Positions 1 through 8,118 of a stretch of DNA of 64,000 nucleotides are shown here, piece after piece. The notes under the pieces are model-generated. The model ran no database searches. It had not been told where the DNA came from and saw only the letters and a program-made list of their open reading frames with translations. The translations under genes and the position numbers were made by a program. Positions within the stretch are counted from its first letter, which is position 1. Every line of letters begins with the position of its first letter. The stretch comes from SHVO01 sp050246995 (lineage in GTDB: Bacteria > Pseudomonadota > Alphaproteobacteria > Rhodospirillales > Rhodospirillaceae). Location of the stretch: contig JBFWVA010000001.1 of NCBI GenBank assembly GCA_050246995.1, positions 496,001 through 560,000 of the forward strand, read 5' to 3'.

Positions 1-1106
1 TGCTGGCCGAAATCGACCCGACAATCTACGAATCTCGCAAGGGCGCGACGGAAGCCTCGCTGCAGAACTTTCAGGCCCAATTGACGCAGCGTCAGGCGGA
101 ACGCCTGCTCGCCCAACAGCAGTTCGAGCGTCAGAAGGAATTGCTTGCCGCCAACGCCACCAGCCAGGACGCGTTCGATAGCGCCGAATCGCGTCTTAAA
201 GTCACGACCGCCCAAATCGCGGCCTTGCAGGCCCAGATCCGCCAGACGGAATCCACGCTGAAGGGCGACACCGCCAATCTCTCCTACACCAAGATATTTG
301 CGCCGATGGCCGGACAGGTGGTGAACCTGATCGCGAAGCAAGGTCAGACGCTGAACGCGAATCAGACCGCGCCCTTGATTCTGCGAATTGCCGACCTCGA
401 CACCATGACGGTCTATGCACAGGTGTCGGAAGCCGACGTGCCGAAACTGAAGGTCGGCATGCGCGCCTACTTCACCACCCTCGGCATATCGGAGAAGCGC
501 CGCTACGGCACGCTGCGCCAGATCGTGCCGACGCCGGAAGTGGTGAACAACGTCGTGCTGTACAACTGCTTATTCGATGTCGAGAACCCGGAAAAAGACT
601 TGCTGCCGCAGATGAGCGCGCAGGTCTATTTCGTGGTCTCGGAAGCGCATAACGTGCCGATTGTGTCGGTGTCGGCATTGCGCCCGGCCGCGCGTCAACC
701 GCGCCAGGCGGCCACGGCGGACGCCGCGAAGCCGGCGGCTTCGAGCGGAACGGATGTGGCGGCGAATGGAACGCCCGACGCGGGCGGGACACCCCCGGCG
801 GCCGGTGAACGCCGGCGGGCGCGTGGTCAAGGCGGCCCCGGCGGGCGTGGTCCGCGCGGCGGCACGGGCGGCGGGGACCTTCACTACACCGTGACGGTGC
901 TCGAAGAGGGCGAACGCGTACAGAAATACATTACCATCGGCGCCATGAATCGCTTGGTGGCGGAAGTGAAATCCGGCCTCGAGCCCGGCGACGTGGTGGT
1001 AATGGAAGCGCCGGCGGGTGGCGGAAGTGGCCAGCGGCAGCAAGGCCCCGGCGGCGGCCTCCTCGGCGGCGCGGGCGGCTTTGGCGGCGGTCCGCGGTTC
1101 CGATGA
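1..1106 (+). CDS. macA: MacA/HlyD-type periplasmic adaptor of an efflux pump (5' end cut)
   Basis: The reading frame is open from the window edge, so the N-terminus with its signal or anchor is missing; about 367 residues remain. The first ~75 residues are a Gln/Ala/Glu-rich coiled-coil hairpin, followed by the returning lipoyl half (FAPMAGQVV) and a beta-barrel region, as in membrane fusion proteins that bridge MacB and a TolC-like channel. The membrane-proximal part is interrupted by a Gly/Arg-rich insert (about nt 800-880), and the protein ends in a long Gly-rich tail (nt 1015-1100). Its stop overlaps the macB start by 4 bases (ATGA), so the two are translationally coupled. Substrate is unknown; macrolides, peptides or lipids are known for the family. 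Confidence 0.9.
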   Translation, partial: LAEIDPTIYESRKGATEASLQNFQAQLTQRQAERLLAQQQFERQKELLAANATSQDAFDSAESRLKVTTAQIAALQAQIRQTESTLKGDTANLSYTKIFAPMAGQVVNLIAKQGQTLNANQTAPLILRIADLDTMTVYAQVSEADVPKLKVGMRAYFTTLGISEKRRYGTLRQIVPTPEVVNNVVLYNCLFDVENPEKDLLPQMSAQVYFVVSEAHNVPIVSVSALRPAARQPRQAATADAAKPAASSGTDVAANGTPDAGGTPPAAGERRRARGQGGPGGRGPRGGTGGGDLHYTVTVLEEGERVQKYITIGAMNRLVAEVKSGLEPGDVVVMEAPAGGGSGQRQQGPGGGLLGGAGGFGGGPRFR

Positions 1107-3127
1107 ACAAGCTCAGCAGCACCTCATCCTCGGCGAAAGGTTCTGCGACTGATATTCAGTGGCGGGGCCAAGCTTCGAATGCCGACGCGCAGCCGCTAAT
1201 TGCGCTGAAGGACATCACCAAGACCTACAACAACGGCGAATTGTCGGTGCAAGTGCTGCACGGCGTATCGCTGAATATCTTCCCCGGTGAATTCGTGGCG
1301 ATCATGGGGTCGTCCGGCTCGGGAAAAACCACGCTGATGAACCTGCTTGGCTGTCTCGACCGGCCGACGTCGGGCAGCTATCGCTTCGCCGGCGAAGAAG
1401 TCTCGCAGCTCGAAGCCGATCAACGCGCGCTTCTGCGCCGCAGCGCCTTCGGCTTCATATTCCAACAGTACAATCTGCTCGCGACGGCAACCGCCGTTGA
1501 GAATGTGGAAGTTCCGGCGATCTACGCTGGATTGCTGCGCAGCGACCGTGTGGCCCGCGCCGAGAAGCTTCTCACGCAACTGGGCCTCGGTGAACGTATG
1601 CATCATCGGCCGAGTCAGCTTTCGGGCGGCCAGCAACAACGCGTCTCGGTGGCCCGCGCGCTGATGAACGGCGGCGCGGTGATCCTCGCCGACGAACCCA
1701 CAGGCGCACTGGACAGCAAGAGCGGCGCCGATGTGATGCAGATCCTGAAGGATCTGAACGCCGCCGGTCATACAGTTTTGATCATTACCCACGACCCCGC
1801 CGTGGCGCAGCAGGCCAAGCGCGTCATCGAGATCAAGGATGGGTTGATCACGTCGGACTCGGGTCCGGTGCCTCCGGCGTCGAAGGCGCCGATCCAACCG
1901 CAAGGCTTTGAGCCGGTCTCATCCATCGCCACCGTCCCCGACCTCGTCGAGGCCGGAACGATGGCGGCGCGGTCACTGCGCACGAACTGGATGCGCACCA
2001 TGCTGACCTTGCTCGGCATCATTATCGGCGTCGCCTCCGTGGTCGCGCTGCTGGCGATCGGTAACGGCGCCAAGCAACAGGTGCTGAACAGCATCTCGGC
2101 CATGGGGACAGACCTGCTCCTGGTCCGGCCCGGCGCGCCCAACCAGCGCTTCGCCGGTGGATCGCGCGCCTCGCTCGTCCCGGCGGACGCGGAGGCTATC
2201 GCGGATTTGCCCAATGTGGATCAGGCGGTGCCCGAATTCCCGAGCAACGTTACGGTTCGCTATGGCAAGAACGACGCACAGACCCAGGTAAACGGGACGA
2301 CGGCCGAATATACCGCGGTGCGCGACTGGGCAACATCGCACGGCAGCTTCTTCAGCGATCAGGACGTCCGCAACTACGCGCCCGTCGTGGTGCTCGGCCA
2401 AACCGTGGTGAGGGCGCTGTTCTCGAACGGCGAAGATCCGCTTGGCCAATATATCCTAATCGGCAACAACCCGTTTCAGGTCATCGGCGTGATGGCGGCC
2501 AAGGGCGCCAACAACTTCGGCCAGGACATGGACGATATGGTGTTCACACCGATCACCACCGGCGCACAGCGCATCTACGGTCAGCGTTATGCGCGCACCG
2601 TCACGGTGGCGGTAAAGGACGTCGACAAGATCGACGCCACACAGGAAGCGGTGCGTCAGCTTCTGATCGCGCGTCACAAGCAGGAAGATTTCCAGATCCG
2701 CAACATGGTCTCGATCCTGGAAACCGCGACGGCGACCTCCAACACTCTTACGATCCTCTTGGGCTCCATTGCCGCCATCTCACTGCTGGTTGGAGGCATC
2801 GGGGTGATGAACATCATGCTGGTGAGCGTGACCGAACGTACCCGCGAGATTGGGATCCGCATGGCCACGGGCGCGCGTAAGCTGAACATCCTTCTGCAGT
2901 TCAACACCGAAGCCCTGGTCGTCTGCTCCATCGGCGGCATCATCGGCATCGGGATCGGCTTCCTGACCGCTTTCATCTTCTCGCAGTTCGACAAGCCAGT
3001 GGAATATTCCATCGGCCCGGTCGCACTCGCCTTCTCCTGCGCTTTCCTGACCGGACTGCTTTTCGGTTATCTGCCGGCGCGTAAAGCGGCGAGCCTCGAT
3101 CCTGTTGTCGCCCTCGGCGCGGAGTAA
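1103..3127 (+). CDS. macB: MacB-type ABC exporter, fused ATPase and permease
   Basis: 674 residues, close to the usual ~650 for MacB. After an unusual ~30-residue Ser/Ala-rich N-terminal extension comes the ATPase: Walker A at about residues 69-77 (GSSGSGKTT), signature LSGGQQQRVSVARAL, Walker B ILADEPTGALDS. A linker leads to a transmembrane helix near residue 300, a large MacB periplasmic domain, and the three C-terminal FtsX-type helices with the motif TEREIG-like TERTREIGIRMATGA. Known MacB proteins use ATP to drive export from the periplasm through MacA and TolC. It lies between the adaptor (4-base overlap) and an outer-membrane channel (5-base gap), giving a complete tripartite pump. 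MacB and other MacB-like systems cannot be told apart by substrate. Confidence 0.95.
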   Translation: MNKLSSTSSSAKGSATDIQWRGQASNADAQPLIALKDITKTYNNGELSVQVLHGVSLNIFPGEFVAIMGSSGSGKTTLMNLLGCLDRPTSGSYRFAGEEVSQLEADQRALLRRSAFGFIFQQYNLLATATAVENVEVPAIYAGLLRSDRVARAEKLLTQLGLGERMHHRPSQLSGGQQQRVSVARALMNGGAVILADEPTGALDSKSGADVMQILKDLNAAGHTVLIITHDPAVAQQAKRVIEIKDGLITSDSGPVPPASKAPIQPQGFEPVSSIATVPDLVEAGTMAARSLRTNWMRTMLTLLGIIIGVASVVALLAIGNGAKQQVLNSISAMGTDLLLVRPGAPNQRFAGGSRASLVPADAEAIADLPNVDQAVPEFPSNVTVRYGKNDAQTQVNGTTAEYTAVRDWATSHGSFFSDQDVRNYAPVVVLGQTVVRALFSNGEDPLGQYILIGNNPFQVIGVMAAKGANNFGQDMDDMVFTPITTGAQRIYGQRYARTVTVAVKDVDKIDATQEAVRQLLIARHKQEDFQIRNMVSILETATATSNTLTILLGSIAAISLLVGGIGVMNIMLVSVTERTREIGIRMATGARKLNILLQFNTEALVVCSIGGIIGIGIGFLTAFIFSQFDKPVEYSIGPVALAFSCAFLTGLLFGYLPARKAASLDPVVALGAE

Positions 3128-3132
3128 CTCAC

Positions 3133-4596
3133 GTGCGTTCCTTCTCCCATACGGCTTCGGTCGTCTCCCTTATTGCCGTGGCCCTCAGCGCTTGCGCCGG
3201 CTACCCGCCCGCGAAAGTCGATGTGCCGGGCACATTCGAGGCGGCGCCCGCCTTTGACGCCGCCGCGAATACGACGCCTGCGCCGGATAAGGAGTGGTGG
3301 TCGCGGTTCGGCAACGCTGAACTGTCGCAGTTGGTCTCGGAAGCCCGCGCCAACAATCACGACTTAAAAGCCACGGTCGCGCGCATCCTGCAGGCCGAGG
3401 CGCAGTCCTTCGCCGCACAGAGCGCACTGCTGCCCACGGTCGACGCCGGCTTTTCCGCAAGCCGCAGCGAACGCCAGGGCCAGACACTCGATACGGACGG
3501 CAATGTGGTCGGCACCAACCGCGTGACCACCAGTTACAGCGCGAACCTGCGCGCGTCGTACCAGCTCGACATTTTCGGCCAACAGCGCAATTCCGCCGAC
3601 GCCGCCGACCAGCGGTTTGAATCGAGCCTCTATAACGGCGTGACGGTGGAGATCACTCTGATCTCGAATACCGTCACGACCTACTTGCAAGCGCTGTCGG
3701 CGCGTGAGCGCCTGGAGCTCGCGCAACGCCGCCTGAAAAACGCCGAAACCATTTTGCAGCTTCTGGAGACGCAGCGGCTCATCGGCACCATTTCCGACCT
3801 GGAACTCGCCCAGCAGCGCAGCGCGATCGCCAGTCAGCGCGCGACAATCCCCGCGCTGCGTTTGAGCGAGCGCCAGTCGTTGAACGCCCTTGCCGCGCTA
3901 GTGGGCCGTGCGCCGGAAGGCTTTACGATCACGGGCCGCACGCTCGCGGATGTGAAACTGCCGGAGGTCGGCGCGGGAATCCCCTCCGACCTTCTGGAAC
4001 GCCGGCCGGACCTGCGTTCGGCGGAAGCGAACCTGAAAGCCGCGAACTTCGATGTCGCCGCCTCGAAGGCCGCGCGCCTGCCGAGTTTCTCTCTCACGGC
4101 GCAAGGCGGCTCCTCGTCGAACCTGATTTCCGAGCTGCTCAACCCCGGCACTTTCTTCTGGAGTCTTGGCGGATCGGCCGCGCAGACCTTGTTCGCGGGC
4201 GGGCGGCTTTACAACCAAGAGCGCGGCGCGAAGGCGAATTATCGCGCGTTGCTTGAGACTTACCGTCAATCCGTGCTCAACGCCTTGCGCGACACGGAAA
4301 ACGCACTCACTGCCGTTGGTGAAAACGGCCGCCAGTACACCTTGGCGCAGGAGGCCTACGAGCAAGCGGAATATGCCTACAAGTTGGCTGAGCTGCGTTA
4401 CCGGGCGGGTGCCGAACCGTTCCAGACGATGCTGACCGCCCAGAACAACGTATTTCAAACGCAAGAGTCGCTTGTGCAAAGCGGCCTTACCCGATTCACA
4501 GCTGTCATTGGGTTGACTCAGGCGCTCGGCGGGGGTTGGGATGGCGTCACACCGCAGGCGCCACCCATGGCCCTGCTGAACGCACCCGTCGAATAA
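3133..4596 (+). CDS. TolC/NodT-family outer-membrane efflux lipoprotein
   Basis: 487 residues with a GTG start five bases after macB. The N-terminus is a lipoprotein signal with lipobox LSAC, the acylated Cys being residue 21. Two repeated outer-membrane-efflux domains follow, with the family's helical motifs: QLDIFGQQRNSADAADQ-like stretch near residue 145, and ERRPDLRSAEANLKAAN near residue 285. The second half ends with a typical TolC-like helix region (YKLAELRYRAGAEPF). It would form the outer-membrane duct for the MacAB pump. NodT-type channels are lipid-anchored, unlike E. coli TolC. The gene ends 5 bases before the msrA start and so is probably cotranscribed with it. Confidence 0.93.
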   Translation: MRSFSHTASVVSLIAVALSACAGYPPAKVDVPGTFEAAPAFDAAANTTPAPDKEWWSRFGNAELSQLVSEARANNHDLKATVARILQAEAQSFAAQSALLPTVDAGFSASRSERQGQTLDTDGNVVGTNRVTTSYSANLRASYQLDIFGQQRNSADAADQRFESSLYNGVTVEITLISNTVTTYLQALSARERLELAQRRLKNAETILQLLETQRLIGTISDLELAQQRSAIASQRATIPALRLSERQSLNALAALVGRAPEGFTITGRTLADVKLPEVGAGIPSDLLERRPDLRSAEANLKAANFDVAASKAARLPSFSLTAQGGSSSNLISELLNPGTFFWSLGGSAAQTLFAGGRLYNQERGAKANYRALLETYRQSVLNALRDTENALTAVGENGRQYTLAQEAYEQAEYAYKLAELRYRAGAEPFQTMLTAQNNVFQTQESLVQSGLTRFTAVIGLTQALGGGWDGVTPQAPPMALLNAPVE

Positions 4597-4601
4597 AGGA
4601 T

Positions 4602-5246
4602 ATGTCCATGGTCGTCTCGAAGACCGCCCTGCCGTCCGCCAAGGAAACCTTGCCGGGACGCGCCGACGCAATGCCCGTTCCTGACCTTCACTACGTGAAC
4701 AACAACCGCATGAAAGGGCCCTTTCCCGAGGGCCTGGAGACCGCGATGTTCGCCCTTGGCTGTTTCTGGGGCGCCGAGCGCCTGTTCTGGAAGCTGCCGG
4801 GCGTCTATTCGACACAAGCCGGTTACGCGGCGGGCGGCACGCCGAACCCAACCTACAAAGAAGTGTGTTCGGGCCTCACGGGGCACGCCGAAGTCGTGCG
4901 GGTGATATTCGACCCGACGAAGATCGGCTACGAGCAGCTTCTGAAAACCTTTTGGGAAAATCACGACCCCACACAAGGCATGCGCCAGGGCAATGACGTT
5001 GGGACCCAGTATCGTTCTGGCGTCTACGTCTACAACGAGGCCCAACGCAAACTCGCCGAATCGTCGAAAGCGGCTTATCAGCAGGCGCTGTCGGGCAAGA
5101 ACGCGGGCACGATCACGACCGAGATCCTGGACGCGCCGACCTTCTATTACGCCGAGGACTATCACCAGCAGTATCTGGAGAAGAACCCGGGCGGCTATTG
5201 CGGCATCGGAGGCAAGGGTATTAGTTGCCCTGGCTTCGCAGCCTAA
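4602..5246 (+). CDS. msrA: peptide-methionine (S)-S-oxide reductase MsrA
   Basis: 214 residues. The ATG at 4602 is chosen because AAAGGA lies just upstream; an in-frame ORF could begin earlier inside the channel gene but lacks support. The catalytic motif GCFWGAE has Cys at residue 54, and a C-terminal pair of cysteines (GYCGIGG...ISCP) provides recycling thiols. MsrA reduces methionine-S-sulfoxide in proteins using thioredoxin. Spacing of 5 bases after the efflux channel and a shared terminator place it in the macAB operon, an association that hints at response to envelope or oxidative stress. The long N-terminal extension before the catalytic domain (~45 residues) has no signal-peptide hydrophobic core, so it is probably cytoplasmic. 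Confidence 0.96.
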   Translation: MSMVVSKTALPSAKETLPGRADAMPVPDLHYVNNNRMKGPFPEGLETAMFALGCFWGAERLFWKLPGVYSTQAGYAAGGTPNPTYKEVCSGLTGHAEVVRVIFDPTKIGYEQLLKTFWENHDPTQGMRQGNDVGTQYRSGVYVYNEAQRKLAESSKAAYQQALSGKNAGTITTEILDAPTFYYAEDYHQQYLEKNPGGYCGIGGKGISCPGFAA

Positions 5247-5279
5247 AAAAGGCGCTCCTTAAAGGAGCGCCTTTTTTAT
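5245..5279. terminator. bidirectional rho-independent terminator
   Basis: Perfect inverted repeat GGCGCTCCT/AGGAGCGCC with a three-base loop, flanked by an A-run on the left and a T-run on the right. It sits between convergent genes and can end both the macAB-tolC-msrA transcript and the minus-strand transcript. Confidence 0.92.
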
Positions 5280-6371
5280 TTACGCGAACCGCACGGCATA
5301 GATCGGCGCAAGATGCGCCGTCAGCAGAGTCCAGTCGTCACCGCCGTTAGGGCTGGTCCAAAGACCGCCCGTGGTAGATCCCATCGCGAGATGATCGCCG
5401 GTCTCGTCAACGGCGAGGCCATGTCTATAGACCAGATCAAAACATTCACCTTGCGGCAGGCCGCGACGCAACGTTTCGAAGGTCTTGCCGCCGTCGCGGG
5501 TCCTGTTGACGACCATGTTGCCGTCAACAGGATAACGATGTTCGTCTTTCTTCGCGGGCACAAACCACGCCGTCTTTCCGTCTTTCGGATGCACGGCCAC
5601 GGGGAAGCCGAAATGCGAAATGGGCGCAGTGGTGATTTCGTCCCAGCTTTGTAAATCGTTGGAGCACACAAAGATGCCGTTGTGGTGCTGCACCCACCAC
5701 ATCTGCGGATGCGACGGTGACTGAGCCAGCATATGCACGTCCTGGATCACCGGATCGAACTGCTGATCGGGGGGCATGAATTCGGCGCGCAGGCCCTTAC
5801 CTGCGATGCGCCAGGTCTTGCCCCCGTCCTCCGTTAAAGTCACGCCGCCGCAAGACACGGCGACGGCGAGCCGGTCTGATTTGCGCGGATCGACGCAGAT
5901 GGCGTGGAGCGCCGGATCGACCGTACCGCCGCCGAACCACCGCTGACGTTCCGGCATATTCCACAGGCCCTCGTTGAGTTCCCAGGTGGCGCCGAGATCG
6001 GGGGAATAGAAAAGGCCCGGCGTGGTGCCGGCCCAGAGCGCGCCGGGCTTGTCGTCCCCCGCCCAAGCCATGGACCAAAGCTGCGCGACGGCGGGCGCCT
6101 TGTCTTTCTCCGCCGCATCGTTTGTTTCGACCTTTGGATATTTAGGCGGCTCGAGTTCGGCCCAGGTAGCGCCGCCGTCCATAGAGCGGTGCAGCTTGGC
6201 GCCGAAGTGGCCGAGGTTCAGCGCGCAAAAAATCGTCTGGTTGTCGGCCGATGGAAGAACGATGGAAACGGGCGAGCCGAGGAAATACGTGGCGTGATGT
6301 TTCCAGTTTTTCCCATCGCGGGCATAGACCAACAATCCCTTGCGGGTAGAAACGTATAAACGCTCCGCCAT
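5280..6371 (-). CDS. Asp-box (BNR/sialidase-like) beta-propeller protein
   Basis: 363 residues. At least five Asp-box repeats of the form S/T-x-D-x-G-x-T-W/F are visible: SMDGGATW, SPDLGATW, TEDGGKTW, TRDGGKTF and SPNGGDDW. This is the signature of BNR/sialidase or VPS10-like propellers. The catalytic Arg/Glu set of true sialidases could not be identified, so glycosidase activity is not claimed. There is no signal peptide (it begins MAERLYVST), which argues for a cytoplasmic protein rather than a secreted hydrolase. It lies 19 bases downstream of a ThiS/MoaD-like gene on the same strand and is probably expressed from the same transcript. Function unknown. Confidence 0.85.
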   Translation of the reverse strand: MAERLYVSTRKGLLVYARDGKNWKHHATYFLGSPVSIVLPSADNQTIFCALNLGHFGAKLHRSMDGGATWAELEPPKYPKVETNDAAEKDKAPAVAQLWSMAWAGDDKPGALWAGTTPGLFYSPDLGATWELNEGLWNMPERQRWFGGGTVDPALHAICVDPRKSDRLAVAVSCGGVTLTEDGGKTWRIAGKGLRAEFMPPDQQFDPVIQDVHMLAQSPSHPQMWWVQHHNGIFVCSNDLQSWDEITTAPISHFGFPVAVHPKDGKTAWFVPAKKDEHRYPVDGNMVVNRTRDGGKTFETLRRGLPQGECFDLVYRHGLAVDETGDHLAMGSTTGGLWTSPNGGDDWTLLTAHLAPIYAVRFA

Positions 6372-6390
6372 TCTCCCCTCCCTTTCAGCT

Positions 6391-6657
6391 CTATCCGCCG
6401 GACAACGCCTGCAGCACGTAGATCTCGCTGGCCGGCGTCACGGGCGCGGCCAATATATTTTGACGCACGTGTGCGCCATCAACAAACACCGCGATATGAA
6501 GACGAATGCGGTCCTGGTCGTCGAACACGTAACCGCGCACGGCGGGATGACGCGCGAAAACATCGGCCAGAACATCAGCCACCGTGGCGCCCGACGCATC
6601 CACCGGCTCCGACGGCGCGACATGACGCAGATGTGAGGTAAAATGGACCTTTGCCAT
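6391..6657 (-). CDS. ThiS/MoaD-like ubiquitin-fold protein ending in Gly-Gly
   Basis: 88 residues from the ATG at 6657 (the open frame extends further upstream to 6762, but the extension is Arg-rich and not domain-like). The protein has the beta-grasp pattern of sulfur carriers: N-terminal beta hairpin, a helix (TVADVLADVFARHP), a long acidic loop, and a C-terminal strand ending LQALSGG at the stop codon. A terminal Gly-Gly is the site adenylated and thiocarboxylated in ThiS, MoaD and relatives. No thiamine or molybdopterin genes are nearby; the only partner is the Asp-box propeller downstream. Role is therefore open: sulfur carrier for an unknown pathway, or a protein modifier. Confidence 0.8.
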   Translation of the reverse strand: MAKVHFTSHLRHVAPSEPVDASGATVADVLADVFARHPAVRGYVFDDQDRIRLHIAVFVDGAHVRQNILAAPVTPASEIYVLQALSGG

Positions 6658-6779
6658 GCGGGCATGGTGCCGAAGGCCAACGGCGCGCGCAAGCGGGGCG
6701 CCGATCCTGCCATAGGCTTGCCCGCTGGGCCGTGGAACAATAGAACGGTTACCGACTTTCATTGCCGGAGGCGCATCCG

Positions 6780-6905
6780 ATGCCTGGGATCATGTGGTAC
6801 TTCGTCATCGCACTGGTTGTATTGCTCGCCGTCATTCTGGCGGTTCCCGGCGACGGCGCGGAGATTCCGCGCGCGCTCGAGGCTTATACGCTCGCGCGGA
6901 CCTAA
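6780..6905 (+). CDS. 41-residue single-pass membrane protein
   Basis: A short frame with ATG at 6780 preceded by GGAGG at about 6767-6771. It encodes a short N-terminus (MPGIMW), one hydrophobic helix (YFVIALVVLLAVILAV) and a ~20-residue tail with charged residues. The stop lies 4 bases before the threonine ammonia-lyase start, so translation may be coupled. I recognise no family. The good ribosome site and clean transmembrane pattern support a real gene, but at this length chance cannot be excluded. Confidence 0.5.
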   Translation: MPGIMWYFVIALVVLLAVILAVPGDGAEIPRALEAYTLART

Positions 6906-6909
6906 TCTA

Positions 6910-8118
6910 ATGCCGATGAGCGCCGAGACCATCCGGGCGGCGCGCACACGTACCGCCGGTCTCATCGCCCTTACGCCGACTCTTTATAACCTCGCGCTGT
7001 CACAGCTCACGGGCGCGGAGGTCTTTGTTAAATATGAAAACATGCAACATACCGGGTCGTTCAAGACCCGGGGCGCCGCCGCGAAACTTACGACCCTGAC
7101 CGAGGCGCAGAGGAAAGCCGGTGTGATCGCCATGTCGGCCGGCAATCATGCTCAGGGTGTCGCTTTTCATGCCGGACGCCTGGGCATCCCCGCGACGATT
7201 GTCATGCCGACGGGCACGCCTTTCAACAAGATGCGCAAGACCCGTGAGTACGGAGGAACGGTCGTCCTGGAAGGCAACGGCCTGAGCGAGGCCGCCGCAG
7301 CAGCCCGGCGCATCGGCGCAGAACGCGGCCTGACGTTCATCCACCCGTACGACGATGAAGACGTGATCGCGGGCCAGGGTGTGATTGGATTCGAGATCAT
7401 GGAAGCGGTTCCAGATGTCGAGATCATCGTCGTACCGGTCGGCGGCGGCGGACTGATCGCCGGCATCGCCACCGCCGCGAAGAGCATTAAGCCCGGACTC
7501 GAAATCGTGGGCGCCGAGACGGCCCTTTACCCCTCGATGAAAAACGCGATTTCAAATGAACACGCGCCCAGCGGCGGCGCGACCGTCGCGGAAGGCATCG
7601 CGGTATCAGACGCTGGGACGCTGACCGCTGCGATCGTAAAAACGCGGGTGAACGAGATGCTGCTGGTCAGCGAAGCCAACCTGGAACGCGGGATCAGTAT
7701 GTACGCCGGCGCCGCGAAGACCGTGGCTGAAGGCGCCGGCGCGGCTCCGCTCGCGGCGCTCCTGCAATATCCAGCGCGGTTCACGGGTAAGAAGGTTGTT
7801 TTGGTGCTGTCGGGCGGGAATATCGACCCGCGCCTGCTGTCGTCGATTCTGATGCGTGACCTTGTCCGCATCGGTCAGGTTTTGACGCTATCTATAGCCC
7901 TACCCGACCGCCCCGGTTCCTTGGAGTCCATCACCGCAATCTGCGCGAGCGAAGGCGCGAACGTCATAGAGGTTTCGCACCGGCGGCTCGGATTGGACCT
8001 TGCCGCGAGCGCCGCGCGTCTCGATATCACCATCGAGACGCGCGATCAGGATCACGCGGCGCAAATCATTACGCGGATTCGGACCGCGGGTTTTGAACCG
8101 ACCGTCCATGAGCCATGA
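6910..8118 (+). CDS. ilvA: threonine ammonia-lyase with ACT domain
   Basis: 402 residues from ATG 6910 (ATG 6916 is a possible alternative; the in-frame upstream extension to 6643 is low-quality sequence and overlaps other genes). Fold-type II PLP enzyme: the PLP lysine is K52 in GSFKTRG, and the phosphate loop is GGGGLIAG. The C-terminal ~75 residues form one ACT-like domain (ALPDRPGSLESITAI), as in the ~400-residue TdcB/short IlvA class. It converts threonine to 2-oxobutanoate and ammonia, for isoleucine synthesis or threonine catabolism. It overlaps the following asparaginase gene by 4 bases (ATGA), which favours a catabolic or nitrogen-release role, though this is inference. Confidence 0.93.
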   Translation: MPMSAETIRAARTRTAGLIALTPTLYNLALSQLTGAEVFVKYENMQHTGSFKTRGAAAKLTTLTEAQRKAGVIAMSAGNHAQGVAFHAGRLGIPATIVMPTGTPFNKMRKTREYGGTVVLEGNGLSEAAAAARRIGAERGLTFIHPYDDEDVIAGQGVIGFEIMEAVPDVEIIVVPVGGGGLIAGIATAAKSIKPGLEIVGAETALYPSMKNAISNEHAPSGGATVAEGIAVSDAGTLTAAIVKTRVNEMLLVSEANLERGISMYAGAAKTVAEGAGAAPLAALLQYPARFTGKKVVLVLSGGNIDPRLLSSILMRDLVRIGQVLTLSIALPDRPGSLESITAICASEGANVIEVSHRRLGLDLAASAARLDITIETRDQDHAAQIITRIRTAGFEPTVHEP

